NCBI GenBank assembly: GCA_012838955.1
Contig: DUOH01000026.1
Span: 42,876 to 106,875, forward strand
From: Bacillota bacterium
Lineage (GTDB): Bacteria > Bacillota > UBA4882 > UBA10575
Direction of reading: 5' to 3'
Length of the DNA stretch: 64,000 nucleotides
Under the pieces are notes generated by a model that was not told the DNA's origin, did no database searches, and saw only the letters and a program-made list of their open reading frames with translations. A program made the position numbers and the translations under genes. Shown here one piece after another: positions 44,647 through 52,957 of this stretch. The stretch's first letter is position 1; every line of letters begins with the position of its first letter.

Positions 44647-45708
44647 ATGATGAACAATGAAACGAAGGAAATCCTGATTGAGCTGGTCAATGTCTCCAAA
44701 ACTTATGATAGCACGGACGCCCTGAAAGCAATCAACCTATATATTCGCAGGAATGAGTTCCTGACTCTCCTCGGTCCCAGCGGCTGTGGAAAGACGACCA
44801 CCCTCAGGTTGATCGGGGGGTTTGAAGAACCGGATAGCGGGGAAATCCTCTTTGCCGGGAAGAAAATAAATGGCGTGCCTCCTTATAAAAGGCGGGTCAA
44901 TACTGTCTTCCAAAAATACGCCCTCTTTCCACATATGAATGTCTTTGAAAATATCGCCTTTGGCTTAAAAATAAAGAAGGTTGAGCCGAAAGTAATTAAG
45001 GAAAAAGTAGAAAGAATTCTGTCCTTGGTTAATTTGGCCGGTTATGAATCCAGAGCAGTTAATTCCCTCTCCGGCGGTCAGCAACAGCGAATCGCCATCG
45101 CCCGGGCGTTAGTCAACGAGCCGGAAGTCTTGCTCTTGGACGAACCTCTAGGCGCCTTGGACCTGAAGATGCGCCAAGAAATGCAGATTGAATTAAAGAA
45201 TATGCAACAACGTTTGGGAATAACCTTTGTCTATGTCACCCACGATCAGGAAGAAGCCTTAACCATGTCCGATACGATCGTAGTCATGCGGGACGGCGCC
45301 ATCCAACAAATCGGCACCCCCATAGATATCTACAACGAACCGAAGAACGCTTTTGTCGCTGATTTTATCGGGGAAAGCAATATCATCAGCGGTGTGATGC
45401 TCCGGGATTACCTGGTGCAATTCGCCGACAGTAACTTTGAATGCGTTGACCGGGGCTTCGGCGAAAATGAACCGGTAGATGTAGTAATCCGGCCGGAAGA
45501 CATCAAGATCGTCAGTGCGGAAGACAGCGTTTTACAAGGTGAGGTCAAATCCGCCATCTTCAAAGGAGTACATTATGAAATGATCGTCCAGAGTAACGGC
45601 TTCCACTGGAAGATCCAAAGCACGGCTCTGGCCCCACCCGGCCGGAAAATCGGTTTGAAGATTGAACCCAACGACATTCACATCATGAGAAAGGCGCCTG
45701 CGGCATGA
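44647..45708 (+). CDS. potA: Spermidine/putrescine ABC transporter ATPase PotA
   Basis: 353 aa from the ATG at 44647 with GTGAGGG upstream. Walker [11 protein letters not shown] (near residue 39), signature LSGGQQQR, Walker [13 protein letters not shown], switch His in THDQEEA, then a TOBE_2 domain (about 275-350). It energises the PotBC permease. It overlaps potB by 4 nt (ATGA). Confidence 0.96.
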   Translation: MMNNETKEILIELVNVSKTYDSTDALKAINLYIRRNEFLTLLGPSGCGKTTTLRLIGGFEEPDSGEILFAGKKINGVPPYKRRVNTVFQKYALFPHMNVFENIAFGLKIKKVEPKVIKEKVERILSLVNLAGYESRAVNSLSGGQQQRIAIARALVNEPEVLLLDEPLGALDLKMRQEMQIELKNMQQRLGITFVYVTHDQEEALTMSDTIVVMRDGAIQQIGTPIDIYNEPKNAFVADFIGESNIISGVMLRDYLVQFADSNFECVDRGFGENEPVDVVIRPEDIKIVSAEDSVLQGEVKSAIFKGVHYEMIVQSNGFHWKIQSTALAPPGRKIGLKIEPNDIHIMRKAPAA

Positions 45709-46529
45709 AGAAAAAGTGGATCTCTTACCCGTATATTATTTGGATGATTTTATTCATCATCGTTCCGTTGATTTTGGTTCTCTTTTATAGTATCACCGTA
45801 CGAACGGAAGACGGAATCATCTTCACTCTCAAGCATTACAAACGGTTTATGGAACCGGTGTATCTATCTGTGCTTTTCCGCTCGATTTATCTGGCTCTAA
45901 TCTGTACAGCGCTCTGCCTGGTTCTGGGATACCCGATGGCCATGATTCTGAACGGAAGGAATATTAAAAGGAGAAACATTCTGATCTTGCTTTTTGTCAT
46001 CCCCATGTGGATGAACTTTCTGCTGCGCACCTATGCCTGGATGACTCTGCTGGAAAGAAGAGGCCTAATCAATACCTTCCTGAATATGCTGGGCTTTCCT
46101 TCTATGAATTTACTCTACAACAACGGCGCGGTTGTCCTGGGGATGGTCTATAATTTCCTCCCCTTTATGGTGCTTCCGATCTACTCGGTACTGAACAAAA
46201 TTGACCGGAGCGTGATTGAGGCTGCTGAGGATCTGGGGGCCAACGCTTTTACGGTCTTCCGAAAAGTAATCTTCCCCCTGAGTCTTCCCGGGGTCATCTC
46301 CGGGATCACTATGGTTTTTATGCCGGCAGTCACCACCTTCGTCATCTCCCGGCTTCTGGGCGGGGGACAATTTACCTTAATCGGCAACTTGATTGAACAA
46401 CAATTCCTCCTCGTGGGCGATTGGAACTTCGGTTCCGCCATCTCCATGATTATGATGGTCATCATCTTGCTCAGTATGGGAATCATGTCCAAATACGACC
46501 AGGAACATGAAGGGGGCGGCCTTTGGTGA
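45705..46529 (+). CDS. potB: Spermidine/putrescine ABC permease PotB
   Basis: 274 aa, six membrane segments, with the EAA loop near residue 165 ([20 protein letters not shown]). It pairs with PotC. Its 3' end overlaps potC. Confidence 0.95.
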   Translation: MKKKWISYPYIIWMILFIIVPLILVLFYSITVRTEDGIIFTLKHYKRFMEPVYLSVLFRSIYLALICTALCLVLGYPMAMILNGRNIKRRNILILLFVIPMWMNFLLRTYAWMTLLERRGLINTFLNMLGFPSMNLLYNNGAVVLGMVYNFLPFMVLPIYSVLNKIDRSVIEAAEDLGANAFTVFRKVIFPLSLPGVISGITMVFMPAVTTFVISRLLGGGQFTLIGNLIEQQFLLVGDWNFGSAISMIMMVIILLSMGIMSKYDQEHEGGGLW

Positions 46530-47320
46530 AAAAACATTTAAAATGGATTTATGCTTCTTTTATCTATCTGTTTCTCTACGCCCCCATCCTGATCTTAATC
46601 ATTTACTCCTTTAACGACTCCCGGTATAGAGGTACCTGGAACGGCTTTACTCTTAAGTGGTATGTCCAGTTGTTTCAGGACCGGCAAATTATGAACGCCC
46701 TCTACTATACCATGGCTGTGGCCGTCCTCTCCTCGCTCATCGCCACTGTGCTGGGTACAGCCGGGGCGATCGGCATTCATCATATGAAAAAAATCAAAAA
46801 GACGGTGGTCATGAACTTAACCTACCTGCCGGTAGTTAGCCCGGATATCGTGACCGGACTCTCCTTAATGATCCTGTTCATCTTCTCCCAAGTCCGGCTG
46901 GGTTTCGGTTCGATGCTTCTGGCTCATATCACTTTTAATACACCATACGTGATCCTCTCCGTTCTACCGAAACTGAAACAACTGGACAAGCACCTTTACG
47001 AGGCTGCTCTGGATTTGGGGGCCACCCCCGCCTACGCCTTTCAAAAGGTGATCCTCCCCGAGATTATGCCAGGGATCATTACCGGAATGCTTTTGGCCTT
47101 TACTCTCTCAGTAGATGATTTTGTGATCAGTTTCTTTACCACCGGTTCCGGGGTCTCCACCCTGTCCATTACCGTCTATTCCATGGCCAGAAGGGGAATT
47201 AACCCAAAGATCAACGCCCTTTCCACATTAATGTTTTTAACGGTTTTAACCTTATTGATTATAGTCAACAAAAGAATGTCTAAAGAAACGACGAATCACC
47301 ATGATCCGAGCCGAGTATAA
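46526..47320 (+). CDS. potC: Spermidine/putrescine ABC permease PotC
   Basis: 264 aa from the GTG at 46526 (GGGGGCGG upstream; a TTG one codon earlier is possible). Six membrane segments and the EAA loop (Y-E-A-A-L-D-L-G-A-T-P-A-Y-A-F-Q-K-V). It overlaps potB by 4 nt. Confidence 0.95.
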   Translation: MKKHLKWIYASFIYLFLYAPILILIIYSFNDSRYRGTWNGFTLKWYVQLFQDRQIMNALYYTMAVAVLSSLIATVLGTAGAIGIHHMKKIKKTVVMNLTYLPVVSPDIVTGLSLMILFIFSQVRLGFGSMLLAHITFNTPYVILSVLPKLKQLDKHLYEAALDLGATPAYAFQKVILPEIMPGIITGMLLAFTLSVDDFVISFFTTGSGVSTLSITVYSMARRGINPKINALSTLMFLTVLTLLIIVNKRMSKETTNHHDPSRV

Positions 47321-47343
47321 AGATGAAAGGAGATTTGTGAAGA

Positions 47344-48390
47344 ATGAAAAGAAGAATGGTTCTGCCTGTTATGACGCTCCTCCTCATCCTGGCCGTGGTA
47401 ACCATGAGTTCCTGCGGAAAAAAAGACCAGGTAGTTTTGAACGTCTATAACTGGGGTGATTATATCGATGAGTCCGTGATCCCCCTCTTCGAGAAGGTGT
47501 ACGGGATCAAAGTACACTACGACACCTTCAGCACCAATGAGGATATGTATGTGAAAATCAAATCCGGAGGCGGCAATTACGATGTGCTCTTCCCCTCCGA
47601 CTACACCATCAAACGGATGATTAACGAAGGGATGTTGGCCAAACTTAATATAGATAATATCCCAAACTATAAGTATATTGCCGACCGCTTCCGCAACCTC
47701 GCCTACGACCCGGAGAATGAATATTCCGTTCCATATATGTGGGGCACGTTAGGCATTCTCTATAATACCACCATGGTGAAAGAGCCGGTAACCAGTTGGA
47801 AGATACTGTGGGATCAGAAATACAGCAAACAAATACTCATGCTAGACAGCCAGAGAGACTCCATAGGAATTACCCTGAAGATGCTGGGTTATTCGATGAA
47901 TACCAGGAATCCCCAAGAACTACAAGCTGCTAAAGAAGCCCTTATTAAGCAAAAGCCTTTAGTCTTGGCTTACGTTGGTGATGACGTGAAAGACAAGATG
48001 ATCGCCGGTGAAGCAGCCCTGGCCGTTGTCTGGTCCGGGGACGCCGTCTTTATGCAATGGGAAAACGAGGACCTAGCCTATGTGGTGCCGGAAGAAGGAA
48101 GCAACCTCTGGTTTGACGCCATGGTGATCCCGGCCACCAGTAAACACCAGAAAGAGGCGGAACTCTTTATTAACTTCATGTGTGACCCAGAGATCGCCTT
48201 CAAGAATACGGACTACATCGGATACTCGACTCCTCATACGGAAGCCTATAAAATGCTCGATCCGGAACTGGCCAACGACAAAACCGCTTACCCGGATGAA
48301 ACAGACTTGGTTAACTGTGAAGTCTTTGACGACCTCTCCGACTTCATAGCGGAATACGACCGGATCTGGACGGAAGTCAAAGCCTATTAA
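47344..48390 (+). CDS. potD: Polyamine-binding lipoprotein PotD
   Basis: 348 aa. Signal peptide with lipobox M-S-S-C (Cys near residue 22), so a lipid-anchored substrate-binding protein. VYNWGDYIDESV and the PotD/PotF fold with Trp/Asp polyamine ligands (W40-G-D-Y) are present. GGAG lies 11 nt upstream. Last gene of the operon; the terminator at 48555 follows. Confidence 0.95.
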   Translation: MKRRMVLPVMTLLLILAVVTMSSCGKKDQVVLNVYNWGDYIDESVIPLFEKVYGIKVHYDTFSTNEDMYVKIKSGGGNYDVLFPSDYTIKRMINEGMLAKLNIDNIPNYKYIADRFRNLAYDPENEYSVPYMWGTLGILYNTTMVKEPVTSWKILWDQKYSKQILMLDSQRDSIGITLKMLGYSMNTRNPQELQAAKEALIKQKPLVLAYVGDDVKDKMIAGEAALAVVWSGDAVFMQWENEDLAYVVPEEGSNLWFDAMVIPATSKHQKEAELFINFMCDPEIAFKNTDYIGYSTPHTEAYKMLDPELANDKTAYPDETDLVNCEVFDDLSDFIAEYDRIWTEVKAY

Positions 48391-48402
48391 AACCGGACAG
48401 AA

Positions 48403-48662
48403 CCAGACAGCGGGACAGGGACTTGTCTGAAGCTCTACAGACTAATGGACACACAGTCAAAAAAGGAGAGGAACCTGTCTGAGCGAACTACGGGGCATCA
48501 AGACCTTCTGAAGGACTAATTGTTTTGAATATGCTAAAAGCCAAACTAACAAAGAAGCAGGGATGAAAATTCCCTGCTTTTTTATACGCGTAGATAACTT
48601 CTGTCCCACACAGACAAGCTCACTCTTTATCCGCTCAGGCAGGTCCCTGTCCCGCTGTCCGG
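48403..48662. mobile_element. Inverted-repeat element (REP/MITE-like), 260 bp
   Basis: The 28-nt terminal arms (48403-48430 and 48635-48662) are inverted with 25 of 28 matches and share the core GCGGGACAGGGAC. No ORF lies inside. The core matches the palindrome at 26641-26707. It lies between potD and the accessory region and contains the potD terminator. Confidence 0.6.
48555..48583 (+). terminator. Terminator of potABCD
   Basis: AAGCAGGGA-TGAAAAT-TCCCTGCTT with a T6 tail on the plus strand, 165 nt past potD and inside the inverted-repeat element. Confidence 0.8.
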
Positions 48663-48822
48663 GACTACCCAAAAGTGTAGTAGATGGATTGATAATTCTA
48701 TAGTATGGTAATAATTGGGAAGACGGGATTAGTAACTAATTTTTCTCCATACTACTCGCCAATATTTTAAGGGTTTATAATTGTCAAACCGCGCGAACAG
48801 CTCATAGAAAGGAGGTGAGAAA

Positions 48823-49056
48823 ATGAATAGAATGGAAGAGCAAAAAAAGGTCATCCTGGAAAATAACTTAACCGATGAAGAACTGATCAAGATTACAGGG
48901 GGAGAAACATTTGTCTCTATTGAAGACATGTCTCCTAAAGAACCTCCAATCCAGGCGCTGTATAGTATTTCCCCAAATCCTCCGGTTTACCCACTTTACG
49001 GTATCAGACCACCAGTTGACATTCGCCCAATGTATGGAGTCCCCGTCACGAAATAA
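48823..49056 (+). CDS. RiPP-like precursor peptide with Tyr-Gly-Pro repeats
   Basis: 77 aa with a strong AAAGGAGGTGA site. Residues 1-27 look like a leader: acidic helix then L-T-D-E-E-L-I-K-I-T-G-G-E with a double-Gly cleavage point at 26-27. The C-terminal part (about 28-77) is Pro/Tyr-rich with three spaced units: A-L-Y-S-I-S-P, P-L-Y-G-I-R-P and P-M-Y-G-V-P-V. No Cys, few Ser/Thr, so lanthipeptide or sactipeptide chemistry is unlikely. The next gene is a radical-SAM/SPASM maturase remnant. I cannot name the family. The product may be orphaned because the maturase is broken. Confidence 0.75.
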   Translation: MNRMEEQKKVILENNLTDEELIKITGGETFVSIEDMSPKEPPIQALYSISPNPPVYPLYGIRPPVDIRPMYGVPVTK

Positions 49057-49070
49057 CTTGTCTAGATTAG

Positions 49071-49098
49071 AATGGCCCTTATTTTGATAAGGGCCATT
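49071..49098 (+). terminator. Perfect hairpin between precursor and maturase
   Basis: AATGGCCCTTAT-TTTG-ATAAGGGCCATT, a 12-bp stem followed by TTGAAAT. The weak T-run suggests partial termination or mRNA protection, which would favour precursor over maturase expression. Confidence 0.6.
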
Positions 49099-49170
49099 TT
49101 GAAATATCTAGTATCCATGATTAATCATGTCAAGAAATAGATAATTACTGAATCACAAAGGAGAATGAGA

Positions 49171-50089
49171 ATGGAGTATAAACCTATTACAGCAGTGTGG
49201 GAGATAACTATGAATTGTAATATGCGCTGTAAGCAAAATCGCTGTGCGAAAGAAGCAATCAGGAAGAGACGCGTATCTGTGGCAAGGATGCGGGGCTGGC
49301 AAATATAATATGGGTATTCTGTACAATGGAGATATTCTGGGGTGCACCTCGGTTCGTGATAGACGTTTTATAGAAGGAAATGTAAGGGAAACACCTGTCA
49401 AGGTTATTTGGGAAAACCCCAATAATTTTACCTGGAACAGGCAGATGAAAAAGGAAGATTTGCCTGGATTATGTGGCAAATGCCTGTATGGCCAATATTG
49501 TCTGGGAGGATGTTCCAACACCAGACTTACCATGGGAGGCAGTATCTATGCAGAGAATCGTTATTGTTCGTATCATCTCGCCATCAGTAGAGCAAATAAA
49601 CAATTTGCATCTATTACTGATCCGGCAGAATTAAAAGCAAAAGCTAACTTCTTTATTGATAATCGCAGTTTTCAACTGGCTGAAATATTGCTAGCCAAAG
49701 TTTTGAAGAATAATCCTACAGACCTAGAAGCCCAAAGACTCTATGGTTTTGTCCATTTTATGCTAGGTAACTACCATGAAGCAAGAAAAATAAACGAAGA
49801 CATCCTTAAAACCCACCCCAATGACGTCTACGCCACTAAAGGTTTGGGCCTCTGCTTAAGCAGACTCGGTGAACAAGAAGAAGGGATCGAGTACCTAAAA
49901 AAAGCGATCCTTCTTGATGAGAATTACCTGGATCCTTACTATGACCTTGCCTTGGTCCTGATGGAAAATGATAAGCTAGACGAAGCTTTAAAAGTTATTG
50001 TCAAAGGTAGGGCAAGATCTAAAGATTTTAGCAAGAAAAGTCAGGATTTATATGAACGACTGCTCAACCAGAAAAACTCTGCTGTCTAA
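49171..50089 (+). pseudogene. Radical SAM/SPASM/TPR peptide maturase, core deleted and frameshifted
   Basis: An intact start (AAAGGAG then ATG 49171) opens a rSAM N-terminus ending E-I-T-M-N-C-N-M-R-C-K, where C-x3-C-x2-C should follow. The frame then runs into TAA at 49308. From about 49244 another frame encodes a full SPASM domain (Cys set in GCGAGKYNMG, LGCTS, LCGKCLYGQYCLGGC, RYC) and about three TPRs to 50089. Some 200 or more residues of the SAM barrel are missing between them. It was probably the maturase of the precursor at 48823. As it stands it cannot bind SAM. Confidence 0.8.
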
Positions 50090-50151
50090 GATATATTGAT
50101 ATTCTTGAACAATTTATGGGTAAATAAGAGAAAAATCCATCTTCATAAACT

Positions 50152-50178
50152 AAAAAAACCCCACTTGGTTAAGTGGGG
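50152..50178 (-). terminator. Terminator at the end of the biosynthetic cluster
   Basis: CCCCACTT-GGTT-AAGTGGGG; on the minus strand it is followed by T7, fitting the end of the PKS/NRPS transcription unit. The plus side (TAAATTTT) may also serve the maturase remnant. Confidence 0.75.
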
Positions 50179-50228
50179 GTAAATTTTATGGACTTTAGTC
50201 TTACTACCTCTGTTTGTTCACATCAAAA

Positions 50229-50631
50229 TTAATAAGTTCTTCCAAAATTACCAGTATTGACTAGGTTTTCTCTGAGCTTCAGAGCTACTTTCTCTTCTTG
50301 CTCAGCAAGCCTAAAAAGTTCATCCACGATTTTTTATTAAGTTAAGTTCTGTGATAATCTGTTCATGCACTTCATTCTCAGTAATACCTCTACAAACGTT
50401 AAGCTTAACCCCATGATAACGTTCGAGCAAGGAAACCCAGTCCCCCTCGTTATATGCCATTCTCTCACCATATCTTATGGCCTGTTGAAGAGTATTCTGT
50501 CGAAAAATGAAATTCCATGTTTCCGCGAACATCAGCTGAAAGTCACGCTTCAACCAATTACAAATGCTCACAATTGGAGTGAGAAGGCATCCATACGCGT
50601 GGTTAAGAACAGGGGTAATCTCAATTAACAA
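50229..50631 (-). pseudogene. Decayed BtrH-like gene
   Basis: From a TTG at 50631 (GGAGG 10 nt upstream) the first 103 codons match the BtrH N-terminal pattern (P-V-L-N-H then ICNWLKRDFQLMFAETWNF), a family of about 330 aa seen in peptide and aminoglycoside clusters. The frame stops at 50320. A +1 shift gives a plausible C-terminal tail (D-E-L-F-R-L-A-E-Q-E-E-K-V-A-L-K) to 50229. So an internal deletion with frameshift is likely. It is the last gene of the cluster transcript. Confidence 0.6.
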
Positions 50632-50802
50632 TATTTTTTTGCCTCCATTTCATGACGTTTTCCTTACGGAATTAATTCACCTTTGCCCATCGATCACTAA
50701 TGCGTTATATACAACAAATATTTATACGACAGTTTTAATCCATTTTCTCTACAGGAAAATACCTGTTTTTGGCATATTTCTATATTTTATCGACCACCTA
50801 AA

Positions 50803-51075
50803 CTAAGCTGTTTTATCTTCAATCATTCTTATTAAATCGCCAATAGTATCAAAAGCCCGATAATTCAACATCTCATCTTCAAATTTAATGTTAAATTCTT
50901 TCTCCAATTTTACTAGTAACTTGATAAAAATTATGGAATTGACTCCTAGCTCGGATATTTTGTCATCCTCTGTGAGCTCGGCCTTCTTCAAGTTTAAGCC
51001 GAAATATTCATCCGCTGACAGCTCGCAGATGAGATCAAAAACTTTCTCTTTCGTGAATTTTGATTTCATATCCAC
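50803..51075 (-). CDS. Free-standing acyl carrier protein
   Basis: 90 aa, with S47 in E-L-G-V-N-S-I as the phosphopantetheine site (Asn replaces the usual Asp of G-x-D-S). Acidic, helical, typical ACP/PCP size. It lies between the ABC exporter and the BtrH remnant. BtrH-type enzymes take acyl groups from an ACP, so this ACP may have served that lost step; it may instead donate to the PKS. Confidence 0.85.
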   Translation of the reverse strand: MDMKSKFTKEKVFDLICELSADEYFGLNLKKAELTEDDKISELGVNSIIFIKLLVKLEKEFNIKFEDEMLNYRAFDTIGDLIRMIEDKTA

Positions 51076-51090
51076 TCTCCCCTAGATGAT

Positions 51091-51960
51091 CTAAATAAGA
51101 TTTAAGCCTTGCTTTTTGCTTAATTTTTCAACTTTATTTAATAGTATCAGCGAGATCATAGTATAGATTAGGGCAAAAGCTCCTAGTATTATCCATTCTA
51201 CCGAAACAGGCGCCAGAGTATCCCAATTATTCTTTAGACTGTAATACCGGATAAGATCATATCCCCATGTATGTGGCAGGACATAAGCAAAGTATTGTAT
51301 TGCTTTAGGATACTGCCCGACAGGAAAATACGCCCCCGCTAAAAACTCAAAGAAGATAAAGAGCACTCCCACTATTGAGCCGACTTGCCTCCAGAGTAAC
51401 CCCAGCAATGAAATGACTATCCCCATGGCGATCAATGTAATGAGCGCGGTTAAGCATACTAAAAAAACATTGACCGTATCAGCAAGACTCGCTCCGGAAT
51501 AAAAAATCATAAAAATGAAAGCCGGTATAAAAATTGCCAGATTTGTAATGGCCTTGGCGCAAACCGTCCCCACATAATAAGCGTATCTGGAAATTGGATT
51601 GCTATACAAGTATTCAAGGGTGCCATTATATAGATCTGAGGTCACTGAATTCAGCGGGGCAGTCAACGCAGTATTACTAAATACCCATAAAAGAATTGCG
51701 CCTAAGAAAAAGATGAATAATTCATTACCCGTTAAGTTAGTTGGACCCGTATAAACCGCAAAATTCGAAAACAATAAAAAAAACAGGATTCTAATCACTA
51801 TTTGTACAATGTCTCCGAGCAAATTTGGTAGATAACGCCTGGCTATTCTCAAATCTTTAAGTGTTGTCGCGATGACAACATCGATGAAAGGTACTTTTCT
51901 GCATGAAACGTCACTTAAGTTGATCCCATCCACAGTATTTACACTGATCTTTTCTGGCAC
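51091..51960 (-). CDS. ABC-2 type export permease
   Basis: 289 aa from a GTG at 51960 with GAGGGGGG 7 nt upstream, just after the ATPase stop; an upstream in-frame start would overlap the ATPase gene. Six hydrophobic segments (from about 45) and the ABC-2 block LNSVTSDLYNGTLEYLYSNP. With the ATPase it forms a DrrAB-like exporter, probably for the cluster product or for self-resistance. Confidence 0.88.
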   Translation of the reverse strand: MPEKISVNTVDGINLSDVSCRKVPFIDVVIATTLKDLRIARRYLPNLLGDIVQIVIRILFFLLFSNFAVYTGPTNLTGNELFIFFLGAILLWVFSNTALTAPLNSVTSDLYNGTLEYLYSNPISRYAYYVGTVCAKAITNLAIFIPAFIFMIFYSGASLADTVNVFLVCLTALITLIAMGIVISLLGLLWRQVGSIVGVLFIFFEFLAGAYFPVGQYPKAIQYFAYVLPHTWGYDLIRYYSLKNNWDTLAPVSVEWIILGAFALIYTMISLILLNKVEKLSKKQGLNLI

Positions 51961-51973
51961 CGGTTGACCCCCC

Positions 51974-52933
51974 TCAATGATCAAATTTCTCATCCAAAAC
52001 ACCAACACAATTTATGAAAACATCCTCCAATGTAACACTACGGTGTCTAAAGCTCACTTCAATACCTTCTTCTCTTAATACTCTCATGATCTCTTCTATT
52101 CCCTCAAAGAAGGCGGAAACACCAAAAGATACCCATTCCGGATCTGTTTCTACTCTGCTCAAGACCGTCTTCAGCCCTGTGATCTTTTCATCAACAGAAG
52201 CAGGTAAGGATTCTTTCCTTATTTCAATAAATTCCTTGATGCCAAGCTCCTTTTTCAAATCAACACTGGTGCCCAGTAGAGGATTACTCCCTTTATACAT
52301 TAGTGAAACACGATCCGCAAGTTCATCTACTTCCGAAAGATTATGTGAGGTAAGAAGCAAGGTTTTCTGCTCTTCAGTCACGTATTCCTTAAGAAATGAG
52401 CGAATCTTCTTGGCTACGATTGGATCAAGACCTTTGGTCGGCTCATCCAAGTAGATAATAGGAGGATCATGTAAAAGCGCCCTCATAATTACGACCATCT
52501 GCTTCTGACCGCCCGAAAGACGCATAAACTCTTTATCCAGATTGGAAGCAAAATCGAAGTATGCGCATAATTTTTCAATTCTCTCATCTATCTCTTGTTT
52601 GCTTAAACCGCGAAGTCTACCAAAGAACCGTAAGTTTTCGTTTACCGTAAGCCTGGCATAAGCCGACCGCTCAGTATCCTGCCCGACATACCCGATTAAA
52701 GATCTGATCTTATGCTCGTTACGATCCTTATCCAGATCATACCCGTAGATTTCTACCTTCCCTGAGTCTTTGGCCAGGAGTGTAGCAAGAATCTTGATAA
52801 AAGTTGTCTTTCCCGAGCCATTGGTGCCTAAAAGGCCCAATATCTCTCCTTGTTTTAGCTCAAGTGAAACATCTTGCAGAGCAACTGTATTTCCATATTT
52901 TTTGCTGACATGTTCTGCGATTAAAACCGCCAT
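51974..52933 (-). CDS. ABC exporter ATPase (DrrA-like)
   Basis: 319 aa. Walker A GTNGSGKT (36-43), signature LSGGQ, Walker B IIYLDEPTKGLD, switch H in LTSHNLSEVDELAD, and the C-terminal DrrA-type extension (about 225-319). It lies 24 nt downstream of the acyltransferase in the same operon. Confidence 0.92.
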   Translation of the reverse strand: MAVLIAEHVSKKYGNTVALQDVSLELKQGEILGLLGTNGSGKTTFIKILATLLAKDSGKVEIYGYDLDKDRNEHKIRSLIGYVGQDTERSAYARLTVNENLRFFGRLRGLSKQEIDERIEKLCAYFDFASNLDKEFMRLSGGQKQMVVIMRALLHDPPIIYLDEPTKGLDPIVAKKIRSFLKEYVTEEQKTLLLTSHNLSEVDELADRVSLMYKGSNPLLGTSVDLKKELGIKEFIEIRKESLPASVDEKITGLKTVLSRVETDPEWVSFGVSAFFEGIEEIMRVLREEGIEVSFRHRSVTLEDVFINCVGVLDEKFDH

Positions 52934-52957
52934 CTATTTCCCCCCCACTATTGTTCA

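Noticed and set aside
48823..49056. Precursor considered as a lanthipeptide, sactipeptide or SCIFF-type peptide
   Set aside because: It has no cysteine at all, and no LanM, LanB or LanC gene is nearby.
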